Positions 46,384 through 54,539 of a DNA stretch of 64,000 nt are shown here, piece after piece. The first letter of the stretch is position 1. Each line of letters starts with the position of its first letter. Source of the DNA: CAWCUK01 sp963798775. Its GTDB lineage: Bacteria; Bacteroidota; Ignavibacteria; Ignavibacteriales; Ignavibacteriaceae. The notes beneath the pieces were generated by a model. That model searched no databases. It was not told the DNA's origin and saw only the letters and a list, made by a program, of their open reading frames with translations. A program made the position numbers and the translations under genes. Where the stretch lies: NCBI GenBank assembly GCA_963798775.1, contig CAWCUK010000004.1, forward strand, positions 62,001 through 126,000. The letters run 5' to 3'.

Positions 46384-47739
46384 ATGTTTAAAAGGAACGT
46401 TCTTATTATGGGTGCCGCTGGTCGCGATTTTCACAATTTCAATGTCTTCTACAGGGATAATTCTGATTACAATGTAGCCGCTTTTACCGCTGCTCAAATC
46501 CCGAATATTGACGGTAGAAATTATCCGCCTGAGCTTGCCGGAAGTCTTTATCCCGCCGGAATACCAATCTATGATGAAAAAAATCTTGTTGATTTGATAA
46601 AAAAGCTGAAAATAGATGAGGTTGTTTTCGCTTATTCCGATGTTAATTATAATTATGTAATGAGCAAAGCCGCTATAGTTAATGCAGCCGGAGCTTCCTT
46701 TAAATTATTAGGTACTAACGAAACAATGCTTCGTTCTTCTAAACCTATTATTTCGGTTGTAGCCGCTAGAACCGGCTGCGGAAAATCTCAAACTTCCCGG
46801 AAACTTGTTAAAATTTTAAGAGAAGCCGGATTAAAAATAGTTTCAATCCGACATCCGATGCCGTACGGAAATCTGGTTGAACAAAAAGTTCAGCGTTTTG
46901 CTCAGCTTGACGATTTAGTAAAACATAAGTGTACTATTGAAGAAATGGAAGAATATGAGCCTCATATCGCGATGGGAAGCATAATTTATTCAGGCGTTGA
47001 TTACGCCGCTATTTTAGAAGAAGCCGAAAAAGAAGCCGATGTAATTATTTGGGACGGCGGCAACAATGATATGCCTTTTTACAAATCGGATTTAATTTTT
47101 ACAGTTGTTGATCCGCATCGTCCCGGACATGAAATGATTTATTATCCCGGAAATACATCTCTTAGAATGGCGGATGCCGTAATAATAAATAAAGTTGTTG
47201 AGGCTTTGCCTGAAAATATTAGAACTGTAAGAAATAATATTAGAAGCGTAAATCCAAATACTAAAATTATTGAAGCCGCATCACCGGTTTTTGTTGATAA
47301 ACCTGAACTGATAGAAGGGAAGAGAGTGCTGGTTATAGAAGACGGACCGACACTGACGCACGGAGAAATGAAGTACGGTGCGGGCACAATCGCCGCTTTA
47401 AATTTCGGCGCCTCAGAAATTGTTGATCCCCGTCCGTTTACCGTAGGTTCAATAAAAGAGACTTACGAAAAATATCCTAATATCGGAATTCTTCTGCCGG
47501 CTATGGGATACGGTACCGAACAAATAAAAGATTTGGAAGAAACAATAAATAATACCGATTGCGATTCGGTTGTAATTGGTACTCCTATTGATTTAGGCCG
47601 AATATTAAATATTAATAAACCTTCAACCAGAGTTAAATATGAACTGCAGGAAATTGGGTCGGTTACTCTTGAAAGCGTTTTAATAGAAAAAGGAATTATT
47701 CGTAAACAAGATGTAGAATCCGAAAAAATAATTGTGTAA
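46384..47739 (+). CDS. COG2403-type GTPase, cyclic 2,3-diphosphoglycerate synthetase-like
   Basis: A 451-residue protein with a strong Shine-Dalgarno (AAAGGGG). The N-terminal Rossmann-like domain has NVLIMGAAGRDFHNFNVFYR. A central P-loop reads VVAARTGCGKSQTSRKLV. Further conserved segments are SIRHPMPYGNL, VIIWDGGNNDMPFYKSDL, VVDPHRPGHE, VIINKV and EDGPTLTHGEMKYGAG. This is the COG2403 family, which includes the cyclic 2,3-diphosphoglycerate synthetase of methanogens, but most bacterial members have no demonstrated function. It stands alone between glmS and a tRNA gene. A GTPase or ATPase acting on a small molecule is as far as the sequence goes. Confidence 0.8.
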   Translation: MFKRNVLIMGAAGRDFHNFNVFYRDNSDYNVAAFTAAQIPNIDGRNYPPELAGSLYPAGIPIYDEKNLVDLIKKLKIDEVVFAYSDVNYNYVMSKAAIVNAAGASFKLLGTNETMLRSSKPIISVVAARTGCGKSQTSRKLVKILREAGLKIVSIRHPMPYGNLVEQKVQRFAQLDDLVKHKCTIEEMEEYEPHIAMGSIIYSGVDYAAILEEAEKEADVIIWDGGNNDMPFYKSDLIFTVVDPHRPGHEMIYYPGNTSLRMADAVIINKVVEALPENIRTVRNNIRSVNPNTKIIEAASPVFVDKPELIEGKRVLVIEDGPTLTHGEMKYGAGTIAALNFGASEIVDPRPFTVGSIKETYEKYPNIGILLPAMGYGTEQIKDLEETINNTDCDSVVIGTPIDLGRILNINKPSTRVKYELQEIGSVTLESVLIEKGIIRKQDVESEKIIV

Positions 47740-47765
47740 AAAAATAAAAATTAGTCTAAAAAACT

Positions 47766-47796
47766 TTTGAGATATTTAGAAAAATATTTATCTTTG
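47766..47796 (+). promoter_or_regulatory. Bacteroidota-type promoter of tRNA-Phe
   Basis: TTTG at 47766-47769, a 19-bp spacer, then TATCTTTG at 47789-47796: an exact match to the -33 TTTG and -7 TAnnTTTG elements of Bacteroidota primary sigma factors. The expected transcript start is a few bases before the mature tRNA end at 47810. Confidence 0.8.
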
Positions 47797-47809
47797 GGCT
47801 TCAAAAAAA

Positions 47810-47882
47810 GGGCAGATAGCTCAGTCGGTAGAGCAAAGGACTGAAAATCCTTGTGTCGGCGGTTCGATTCCGTCTCTGCCCA
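47810..47882 (+). tRNA. tRNA-Phe (anticodon GAA)
   Basis: A 73-base cloverleaf. The acceptor stem is GGGCAGA/TCTGCCC with discriminator A, the D arm GCTC/GAGC with an 8-base loop, and the anticodon stem AAGGA/TCCTT with loop CTGAAAA (anticodon GAA). The variable loop is GTGTC, and the T arm GGCGG/CCGTC has loop TTCGATT. The bases after the discriminator are CCT, so the 3' CCA is not encoded and must be added by nucleotidyltransferase. It has its own promoter and terminator, so it is a single-gene unit. Confidence 0.97.
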
Positions 47883-47890
47883 CCTTCTTT

Positions 47891-47921
47891 GTGCGAATAT
47901 TACCGAGTATTCGCACTTTTT
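47891..47921 (+). terminator. Rho-independent terminator after tRNA-Phe
   Basis: A perfect 9-bp stem GTGCGAATA/TATTCGCAC with an 8-base loop is followed by TTTTT. It starts 8 bases after the tRNA. Confidence 0.9.
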
Positions 47922-48164
47922 ATTTTAAAGCTATTCTAAATTCTTTCCCTATTACACCCTTAAAAATGATACTTTTATATACAGGTATATACACAGTTTT
48001 TTATTATTTACTAAAAGGTTTTTCCTTTGCATATATTCATTATTAATAATAATTTGAGCACCGACATTTAAGGTATGCAAATATAATGGTTTTGGTGGGT
48101 ATTTTTAGAGCTTTTCTTTTTAGAATAAAGGCATTATAAATGGGTTAAAATTTTTCATTCTTTT

Positions 48165-48199
48165 CTTTAACTAAATATCTAATCCATCATTAGTTAAAG
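48165..48199. repeat. 10-bp inverted repeat upstream of the two-component system
   Basis: Perfect arms CTTTAACTAA (48165-48174) and TTAGTTAAAG (48190-48199) are separated by 15 bases. There is no T tract, so it is not a terminator. With arm centres 25 bases apart it could be a regulator-binding site or an mRNA hairpin in the kinase leader. Confidence 0.4.
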
Positions 48200-48247
48200 T
48201 TTTTATCGAGTTATGTAAATAATTAAAATTCTTGGAGCGGAGATTTA

Positions 48248-48316
48248 ATGAGAGCTTTAATTATTTATTTTAAACAAATAAAAAGATTTATTGTTTTTCT
48301 TCACTCTTTTCGCTAA
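48248..48316 (+). CDS. Possible 22-residue small protein or leader peptide
   Basis: ATG 48248 is preceded by GGAGCGGAG and opens a frame of 22 codons, basic and aromatic (MRALIIYFKQIKRFIVFLHS, then FR). The Shine-Dalgarno is better than that of many genes here. Nothing is recognisable in the peptide. It could be a leader peptide or a chance frame in AT-rich DNA. Confidence 0.25.
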   Translation: MRALIIYFKQIKRFIVFLHSFR

Positions 48317-48382
48317 ATTTTTTTTATCTAATCCTCAACTTCATAATTCCTTGTACATCTTCATTTTGAAAGGGGAATAAAT

Positions 48383-50839
48383 GTGCAAGTAAAACTAAAA
48401 TTTTTCCCGCTTATTCTCGCTGTTGATTTGTTGATAATTATTTTATCCATCTATGGTATTAACCGGATTTACAATAAACCCGATTTACCGTATAAATTTA
48501 TCACAAAAAATTCTGTCCTCGTCGTTAAAGAATCATACGACGGTAATATCTCGGCCGGTGACACTCTTATTTCTATAAACGGAATTCAATTTTCTTCGCA
48601 AGAAGAAGTTGAGGTTTATCTCGATGGTTTTAAACCCGGCTTAGAAGTGCAAGTTAAATTTTTGGCAGGCGGCGCGGCCTTTTCGGCCAATGTGGTTCTT
48701 ATTAAATTTTATTCGAATACTTACGCGTTTATTGTTTGTGTTTCCGGTTTATTTTTTATTCTAGTCGGAATTTTTGTTTTATGGAAAAAACCGTTAAGTA
48801 AACCGGCCAAAATTCTTCATTGGGTAAATGTATGTACCGCCTCAATCATTATGATGACTTGGGGGTATCATAATGTGCCTCCGAATTTGGGAGATTTTTT
48901 ACTTCATATATTTTTCCCGATTTCTTATTCTTTAGCGCCGGCTTTATTTGTTCATTTTACACTAATCTTCCCGGCAAGAAAAAAAGTACAGCCTGCTATA
49001 ATTCCACTTTTATATATTTCCGCGTTTGTTGTCTCTTTTATTTCAGCTTTTAATTTTTTAAGAACAATTTCTTCTGCCAATATTACGACGATTAAAGAAT
49101 TTTTATTATTCTTTAATTTCAGCAGGATATTTCTCGCGGCCTGCATTGTTTCCGGATTAACAATTTTTATTCATACTTATTTAACTTCTAAAAAATTATC
49201 TGACCGAAAGAAAATTAGATGGATTTTAACCGGATTTGTTTTAGGCCCGTTTATGTTTGCCGGCCTTTGGGTTATTCCGCAAGCTATTACTAATTATGGT
49301 CTGGTTCCGGAAGAATTTATTCTTCTTTTTATGCTTTCTATTCCTATAACTTTTGCAATAGCAATAATAAAATATCATACTTTTGATATCGATTTAATTA
49401 TAGAAAGGAGTGTTATTTATTTCTTTTCAATAGGGCTCTTAGCAATTGTTTACGCGGCTATAATTTCACTTCTTACTCAACTGGTTCATTATTCAAATGA
49501 GTGGGTTTCCTCCGGGTTCGCGGCGGTAATTATCGCGCTGTTATTCCATCCGGCCAAAAGTAAGGTTGAAAAAATAATGGATAAAAAATTCTTCCGTGTT
49601 AGGTATAATTTTAGAATCGCTTCCCATAAATTATTGAATGAAATTAAAAACTGCGGTTCAATTAAAATGCTTGCCGAGAAAATTATTGAACAAGTACAGA
49701 TTTTAATCCCGGTGGAAAAACAAGGCTTCTTTTTACTTTCCAAATCAAACAGCCGTTTGTATCTCCAGGCTCAACTGAATTTCCAAAATCTTCAGAATAA
49801 AAGCATCTACTTTGATCGCGAAAAATTGATATCTGATTTATCGCTGCCGATTGCGTTAAAAAATAAAATGGAATCCGGAAAACCTTTTGAATCCGGTAAC
49901 AATACTATTTTTAATAAATGGAAAATAGCTTTGGTATATCCTATTAAATCAAGTTCTGATGATGTTTTGGGTTTTTATGTTTTAGGCGAAAAAAAATCCG
50001 GCGCCCGTTTTACAATAGAAGATGTAGATTTATTATCCGAAGTTGTTTTAGATGCCGGGCATACGATAGAAAGAATTCAAATTCAAGAAAAATTATTACG
50101 TGAACAAATTAATGAGGAAAAGTTAAAAGAACTGAATGAGATGAAATCTTTCTTCTTATCTAGTGTTTCGCATGACCTGAAGACTCCTTTAACTTCAATA
50201 AAAATGTTCGCGGAATCGCTTCATCAAATAAACCATTTAACTAAAATAAAAAAGGAAGAATATTTAGAAATTATTGAAGGTGAATGCGACAGGTTGAGCC
50301 GCCTTATTGATAATGTTCTCGATCTTTCTAAAATAGAAAGGCAGGTAAAAGAGTATAAATTTACCGAAATAAATATTAAGAACCTGCTGAATCATGCGGC
50401 AAATCTTATGGCTTATCAGTCTAAAATTGAAGATTGTACAATAAGAACTGAATTTTGTATGGAGGATTGTATTATTTGCGGTGATGCCGATTCACTTTTA
50501 AGCGCCATTTTAAATATGCTTTCTAATGCGGTAAAATATTCAATAAAGCCTAAAAAGGTCGTGGTTAGGTTGGATAAATGTTATAATTCTATAAATGTTA
50601 GGTTTGAAAATAATGGTACGGCGCTAACTCATGATGAAATTGCTAAACTTAAGGAACCGTATTATAGACCTGCCAAAATGAAGAAAATTCCGGGCAGCGG
50701 AATCGGGCTTACGCTTGTTAACCAAATAATGGCCGCGCATAAGGGTAAATTATTAATTAATGGAATGTGTAACAACAGGTGTGTTTTTACATTATCATTT
50801 CCTATCGGAGTTAGCCATGAAAAAAATTTTAGTAGTTGA
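48383..50839 (+). CDS. PDZ-7TM-GAF sensor histidine kinase
   Basis: An 818-residue kinase. GTG 48383 is chosen because the ATG two bases earlier is out of frame and stops at once; AAAGGGG lies upstream. The first membrane helix is followed by a PDZ-like domain (about residues 45-100; ISAGDTLISINGIQFSSQEE). A block of about eight membrane helices spans roughly 110-390, then a GAF-like domain (about 410-560). The HisKA domain has the phosphoacceptor His in SSVSHDLKTPLTSIK (about 596), and the HATPase has NMLSNAVKYS and PGSGIGLTLVNQ. The membrane block may sense a lipid or small ligand; this is inference. Its last 23 bases overlap the response regulator gene. Confidence 0.9.
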   Translation: MQVKLKFFPLILAVDLLIIILSIYGINRIYNKPDLPYKFITKNSVLVVKESYDGNISAGDTLISINGIQFSSQEEVEVYLDGFKPGLEVQVKFLAGGAAFSANVVLIKFYSNTYAFIVCVSGLFFILVGIFVLWKKPLSKPAKILHWVNVCTASIIMMTWGYHNVPPNLGDFLLHIFFPISYSLAPALFVHFTLIFPARKKVQPAIIPLLYISAFVVSFISAFNFLRTISSANITTIKEFLLFFNFSRIFLAACIVSGLTIFIHTYLTSKKLSDRKKIRWILTGFVLGPFMFAGLWVIPQAITNYGLVPEEFILLFMLSIPITFAIAIIKYHTFDIDLIIERSVIYFFSIGLLAIVYAAIISLLTQLVHYSNEWVSSGFAAVIIALLFHPAKSKVEKIMDKKFFRVRYNFRIASHKLLNEIKNCGSIKMLAEKIIEQVQILIPVEKQGFFLLSKSNSRLYLQAQLNFQNLQNKSIYFDREKLISDLSLPIALKNKMESGKPFESGNNTIFNKWKIALVYPIKSSSDDVLGFYVLGEKKSGARFTIEDVDLLSEVVLDAGHTIERIQIQEKLLREQINEEKLKELNEMKSFFLSSVSHDLKTPLTSIKMFAESLHQINHLTKIKKEEYLEIIEGECDRLSRLIDNVLDLSKIERQVKEYKFTEINIKNLLNHAANLMAYQSKIEDCTIRTEFCMEDCIICGDADSLLSAILNMLSNAVKYSIKPKKVVVRLDKCYNSINVRFENNGTALTHDEIAKLKEPYYRPAKMKKIPGSGIGLTLVNQIMAAHKGKLLINGMCNNRCVFTLSFPIGVSHEKNFSS

Positions 50840-51497
50840 AGACGATCCGGCGATTCAGAAAGGTCTTATTTCCAATCTTGAAATTGAAGGTTATAAAGTT
50901 TTGGCTTCTTCCGATGGGGAAGAGGCTTTTTATTTTGGTAAAACTTATAATATAGATTTGATTATTTTAGATGTAATGCTTCCTAAAAAAGACGGTTTTG
51001 AAATTTGCCGCGATTTAAGGAAACAAGGAGTTGATACTCCCGTTTTAATGTTAACCAGTAAACAAACTGAAATAGATAAAGTGTTAGGCCTAGAATTAGG
51101 CGCCGATGATTATATGACAAAACCGTTCAGCATAAGAGAACTTCTTGCAAGAATTAAAGCCATACTTCGCAGAAAAAATGAAATTGTTAAATCAATTGAG
51201 GAAATTTCTTTTGACGGAATTACTCTCGATTTTAAATGTATGGAAGTGACAAAAAACGGCTGTACAATTAAGCTTTCCGGTCTTGAGTTAAAATTGCTTA
51301 AATATTTAATTGAACGAGAAGGGGAAGTGGTTTCACGCGATTGCCTGCTTGATGATGTTTGGGGTTATGAGTCTTTTCCCACAACAAGAACTGTTGATAA
51401 TTATATCCTTTCCATCAGGAAAAAAATAGAAGATAATCATACAGCACCGAAACATATCCTAACCGTCCATAAAAGCGGCTATAAATTTGTGAGGTAA
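50817..51497 (+). CDS. OmpR/PhoB-family response regulator
   Basis: I place the start at ATG 50817 (MKKILVVEDDPAIQKGLISN), because a longer frame from 50760 only reads through the kinase tail. The receiver domain has the acidic pair VEDD, the phosphoacceptor Asp in IILDVMLPKKDGFE, LTSK and the switch Lys in DDYMTKPFSIREL. The C-terminal winged helix (SGLELKLLKYLIEREGEVVS, then RTVDNYILSIRKK) binds DNA. The 226 residues are normal. The 23-base overlap with the kinase gene makes it the cognate partner. Targets are unknown; the inverted repeat at 48165 is one possible site. Confidence 0.95.
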   Translation: MKKILVVEDDPAIQKGLISNLEIEGYKVLASSDGEEAFYFGKTYNIDLIILDVMLPKKDGFEICRDLRKQGVDTPVLMLTSKQTEIDKVLGLELGADDYMTKPFSIRELLARIKAILRRKNEIVKSIEEISFDGITLDFKCMEVTKNGCTIKLSGLELKLLKYLIEREGEVVSRDCLLDDVWGYESFPTTRTVDNYILSIRKKIEDNHTAPKHILTVHKSGYKFVR

Positions 51498-51566
51498 ACG
51501 ACTGCTAAAATATTTTTTTACGAATTATTTTTTGAAAAATCTCCTCATTAATATAGTTTACTTTTT

Positions 51567-54080
51567 TTATTTCAGGATGACCATCTTTTTAATGTTGGAA
51601 AACGTTCCTGCGGTAATTTTATAAAAATATACGCCGCTCGAAATTTTTTCGGCATTAAAGTTTAATTTATATTTTCCCGCCTTTTTATTTTCATCTACAA
51701 GAGTTGAAATTTCTTCTCCCAATAAATTATAAACCTTTAAAATGACTTTTGAATCTGCCGGCAGTTCGTAATTTATACTTGTTACGGGATTAAAAGGGTT
51801 CGGAAAATTTTGTGAAAGATAAAACTTATCCGGAATAATTTCAGCTTCAACTATTTTTGAATATGTATATTTTCCGTCATTATCTAGTTGTTTTAATCTA
51901 TAATTGAAATTGGTATTGTTTGCAATATTATCATCAGCATAAAAATATGAATGAAATGAATTACTGTTCCCATGTCCTTCTACAAATCCTATTTTTTCCC
52001 ATTCCGGGTTTGATACCGTTTTTTTCTCAATATCAAATCCATAATTATTTACCTCGGTTGCTGTAGTCCAGCTAAGGTTAATTTTATGGGAAGAACTTTT
52101 TGCTTCAAATGAAATAAGTTCAACCGGCAAAGCTTGGTCAATCTGTAATACGTTTACTCCGGTGGCGGTTTGGCCGTCGGGATTTGTAATCGTAACATCA
52201 TAATACCCGTCAGGAATTCCCGTAGTATTTAAATTTAATGTTATCTCCGTAGGACTTGTGTAGGTTACGCTGTTAACAATAATTCCTCCGCTTACCGAAG
52301 CGGAAATATGATTAGCAAAACCCGCACCCGGATCAAAAAAACCGGAACCGTTTATAGAGGAGCCGTCAACTACTGTATTAATTGAATTTTGATCCGGAGG
52401 TACAGCTTGCGCGTTTACCGGTTCTGCCGGCGGAGGCGCGAATAATTTTACTACTCTAACTCCGTATGAATCTGTAGCGTCGCAGAATTCCTGAACGGTC
52501 CACATAGTCATATCATCATCGGGATCAACACAAGTGTAAGAATAATCTCCCCAGCGATTATATGGAGCGTTATAAGCCGTACTGCTTGAAGTTAAAAGTT
52601 CAGGAGTGCCCATCATGCCTAAAGCGTCATCCGCTAATCTGCCAACTGTTGCGGCGTTTGCGTATTCGTTTACTCCCGCGGTACTAAATCCCATCGCCGC
52701 GTGCCCTTGTCCCGATACCATAATCGAAGGAATCCAATAGAATCGTGGGTTAGTGCCGGACTGGAAAATTGTCCCGGATTGTACAACTGTCGGAGTTGAA
52801 TTTAAATTACTTATTTCATACCATCTGCTTGCGTCCCTTCCAGTTGTTGTATTTCCATCAGCAATTCCGGATGAATTAACTAAAATATTATGCGCTGTCC
52901 AAAGATTTCCGTTTCTAATTGCGGCGGCAAATAATCTATCATCTAAAGCGTCTAATTTTCCCGCGTCTCCTTTAGTATTTCCTAAATGCGGCACATCTAA
53001 AGGAGATGCGGTATTATTTACGGTAATTTGAATATTCGCTGAAATTGAAGGTGTTCCGCCCGGATCAGTTATTCTTCTCAACATTAGTTTTCCGTAAGAA
53101 TTAATATTTACACCGATAAAATATCCTACGGTTGCTGAAGGATCAAAATTATCTACACCTTGCGGTGTATACGGTCCTGCGGCGGTACCGCCGGTAACAT
53201 TAGCAAAATTTGTTACTACGATTGGCCCTGAACCCAAAATTGAATTTTTTCTTACTACATAAATACTTGAATATGAAAAAGTATTACCTAAACCTGTTGT
53301 GAACATGTTTGTCCCGATATACAGAGCGTTATTGTCAATTCCCAATGTAGGATAATCCGCGAATTTTGAAGATTCTGAATTGAAATAAAAAAAGTTCCAT
53401 GTCGTACTTGAGCTGATAATTTTTCCCTCGCTTACTGCTAAAAGTATTCTATTTCTTTGTGCAACATTCGAAATATTAACAGAAACATCTATAATAACCG
53501 TAAACCATCTTTCCGCTAATCGATCATACCTTATTCTTGGATCTGTGGTACCGGCGCCTGAAGTTAATACAGAAGCAAAAAAATTATCCGTTGTAGTGTT
53601 TAATATGCCGTCGGCTAAGCCGGTTGATTTATCAAAACTTACTATTCTTCCGTTTACCATAACAATATACTGTGTCGGCCCAACCGCGCCCATGCAATCC
53701 GGCGGAAAAAATCCGGTGCGATTTGTTCCATCAAGCGTAGCTGCTGTAAAACTTATATCGGCAGTTTGCGGAGTTGTAATTTTTATTACTTTATTATCAG
53801 TTTGGTTTTTAATCGGAGGCCATGAGGAAAGTTTAGGTGATTCCGGGTTTTGCGGCAGATTTTTTCTGTTTAACTTTTCTTTTTCAATTTCGGCTGGTCT
53901 CGGTTCTGTTGGGCCTAATAAAATATCCCTCGCCATTATTTGCTGGGTTGTTTCTTGTATGCTTTTTTCACCAACAATTATAGTTCCCGCTGAGTATTGC
54001 TGTGCCGGAATATTTTGGGAAAAAGATATTATAATTAAAAACTGGATTAAACTAAAAACTAAAAGTGACGAACTTTTCAT
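51567..54080 (-). CDS. Secreted protein with T9SS type A C-terminal sorting domain
   Basis: An 837-residue protein with signal peptide (FSLIQFLIIISFSQNIPAQQ). The N-terminal half (about 110-560) is a beta-rich domain with GFFPPDCMGAVGPTQYIVMV, NGRIVSFDK, DPRIRYDRLAERWFTVIID and NRWGDYSYTCVDPDDDMTMW. Such domains often form beta-propellers in cell-surface proteins of this lineage. A TIG-like domain follows (about 575-655; NSVTYTSPTEITLNLNTTGI), then the stretch PVELISFEAKSSSHKINLSW and the T9SS sorting domain with FYLSQNFPNPFNPVTSINYE and SGVYFYKI. It should be exported by Sec, then through T9SS to the surface. The enzymatic role, if any, is unknown. It is convergent with the response regulator. 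Confidence 0.85.
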   Translation of the reverse strand: MKSSSLLVFSLIQFLIIISFSQNIPAQQYSAGTIIVGEKSIQETTQQIMARDILLGPTEPRPAEIEKEKLNRKNLPQNPESPKLSSWPPIKNQTDNKVIKITTPQTADISFTAATLDGTNRTGFFPPDCMGAVGPTQYIVMVNGRIVSFDKSTGLADGILNTTTDNFFASVLTSGAGTTDPRIRYDRLAERWFTVIIDVSVNISNVAQRNRILLAVSEGKIISSSTTWNFFYFNSESSKFADYPTLGIDNNALYIGTNMFTTGLGNTFSYSSIYVVRKNSILGSGPIVVTNFANVTGGTAAGPYTPQGVDNFDPSATVGYFIGVNINSYGKLMLRRITDPGGTPSISANIQITVNNTASPLDVPHLGNTKGDAGKLDALDDRLFAAAIRNGNLWTAHNILVNSSGIADGNTTTGRDASRWYEISNLNSTPTVVQSGTIFQSGTNPRFYWIPSIMVSGQGHAAMGFSTAGVNEYANAATVGRLADDALGMMGTPELLTSSSTAYNAPYNRWGDYSYTCVDPDDDMTMWTVQEFCDATDSYGVRVVKLFAPPPAEPVNAQAVPPDQNSINTVVDGSSINGSGFFDPGAGFANHISASVSGGIIVNSVTYTSPTEITLNLNTTGIPDGYYDVTITNPDGQTATGVNVLQIDQALPVELISFEAKSSSHKINLSWTTATEVNNYGFDIEKKTVSNPEWEKIGFVEGHGNSNSFHSYFYADDNIANNTNFNYRLKQLDNDGKYTYSKIVEAEIIPDKFYLSQNFPNPFNPVTSINYELPADSKVILKVYNLLGEEISTLVDENKKAGKYKLNFNAEKISSGVYFYKITAGTFSNIKKMVILK

Positions 54081-54197
54081 AATAATTCCTTTTGGAAATA
54101 ATGAAGAAAGTATTTGTCTAGTTTTTAAGCTAAAATCAGTAAAAAGAAAATACCCTTGTGAAGAAGTAAGCCGGAGGAGAAAATATTTATTCTTCAG

Positions 54198-54219
54198 AAA
54201 ATATTAAATTTAATATTTT
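54198..54219. repeat. 22-bp perfect A/T palindrome
   Basis: A perfect palindrome with half-site AAAATATTAAA, in the 225-bp gap between divergent genes (the T9SS protein on the left, the zinc-ribbon protein on the right). It has no loop, so a protein-binding site is more likely than an RNA hairpin. Chance is possible in DNA this AT-rich. Confidence 0.35.
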
Positions 54220-54305
54220 TTATTGTGTTGAAGAGCAGAATATTTAATCAATTTAAGTTAGTTTTTAATTAATAAATATAATTTAGAAAAACAAGAATAA
54301 AATTT

Positions 54306-54458
54306 ATGAAAAAAGAGTGCCCTTCCTGCGCGATGGAAATTGATAGTAATGAAAAAGTCTGCCCGATCTGCGGTTATGAATTTCCGGAGGAAAATAAATG
54401 GATGAAATATGTTGTTTTTATTTTGATTGTCGTTTTTGTTCTTTATTTCGTTTTATAG
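54306..54458 (+). CDS. Small zinc-ribbon membrane protein
   Basis: A 50-residue frame from ATG 54306. Four cysteines in two CxxC pairs (ECPSCAMEIDSNEKVCPICG) form a zinc ribbon, followed by FPEENKW and a single C-terminal membrane helix, VVFILIVVFVLYFVL. Zinc ribbon plus tail anchor is a recurrent small-protein design with no general function. There is little upstream Shine-Dalgarno. The regular Cys spacing and clean helix make it a credible gene that standard length cut-offs would miss. Confidence 0.65.
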   Translation: MKKECPSCAMEIDSNEKVCPICGYEFPEENKWMKYVVFILIVVFVLYFVL

Positions 54459-54485
54459 ACAAACTTCATCAAATTTTATCTTAAT

Positions 54486-54517
54486 ATTGTATTATCTTGC
54501 GTTCATCTTTATATTTG
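54486..54517 (+). promoter_or_regulatory. Bacteroidota-type promoter before purC
   Basis: TTG at 54487-54489, a 20-bp spacer and TATATTTG at 54510-54517 match the -33/-7 elements. The expected transcript start is about 15-20 bp before the purC ATG at 54540, giving a very short leader. It would drive the purC-to-recX run. Confidence 0.6.
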
Positions 54518-54539
54518 AAAATAAATTATCTGCGGACTT

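Larger units (their letters stand above)
47922..48382. other. Long gene-poor leader region before the histidine kinase
   Basis: About 460 bases without a gene of normal size, very AT-rich. It contains a 10-bp inverted repeat (48165-48199) and a possible 22-codon frame (48248-48316), listed separately. I found no complete TTG-N19-TAnnTTTG promoter and no known riboswitch or tRNA-like fold. The kinase promoter presumably lies here. Confidence 0.5.

Noticed and set aside
50760..50816. Longer start for the response regulator
   Set aside because: The added residues are an out-of-frame reading of the kinase C-terminus; the receiver domain begins exactly at ATG 50817.
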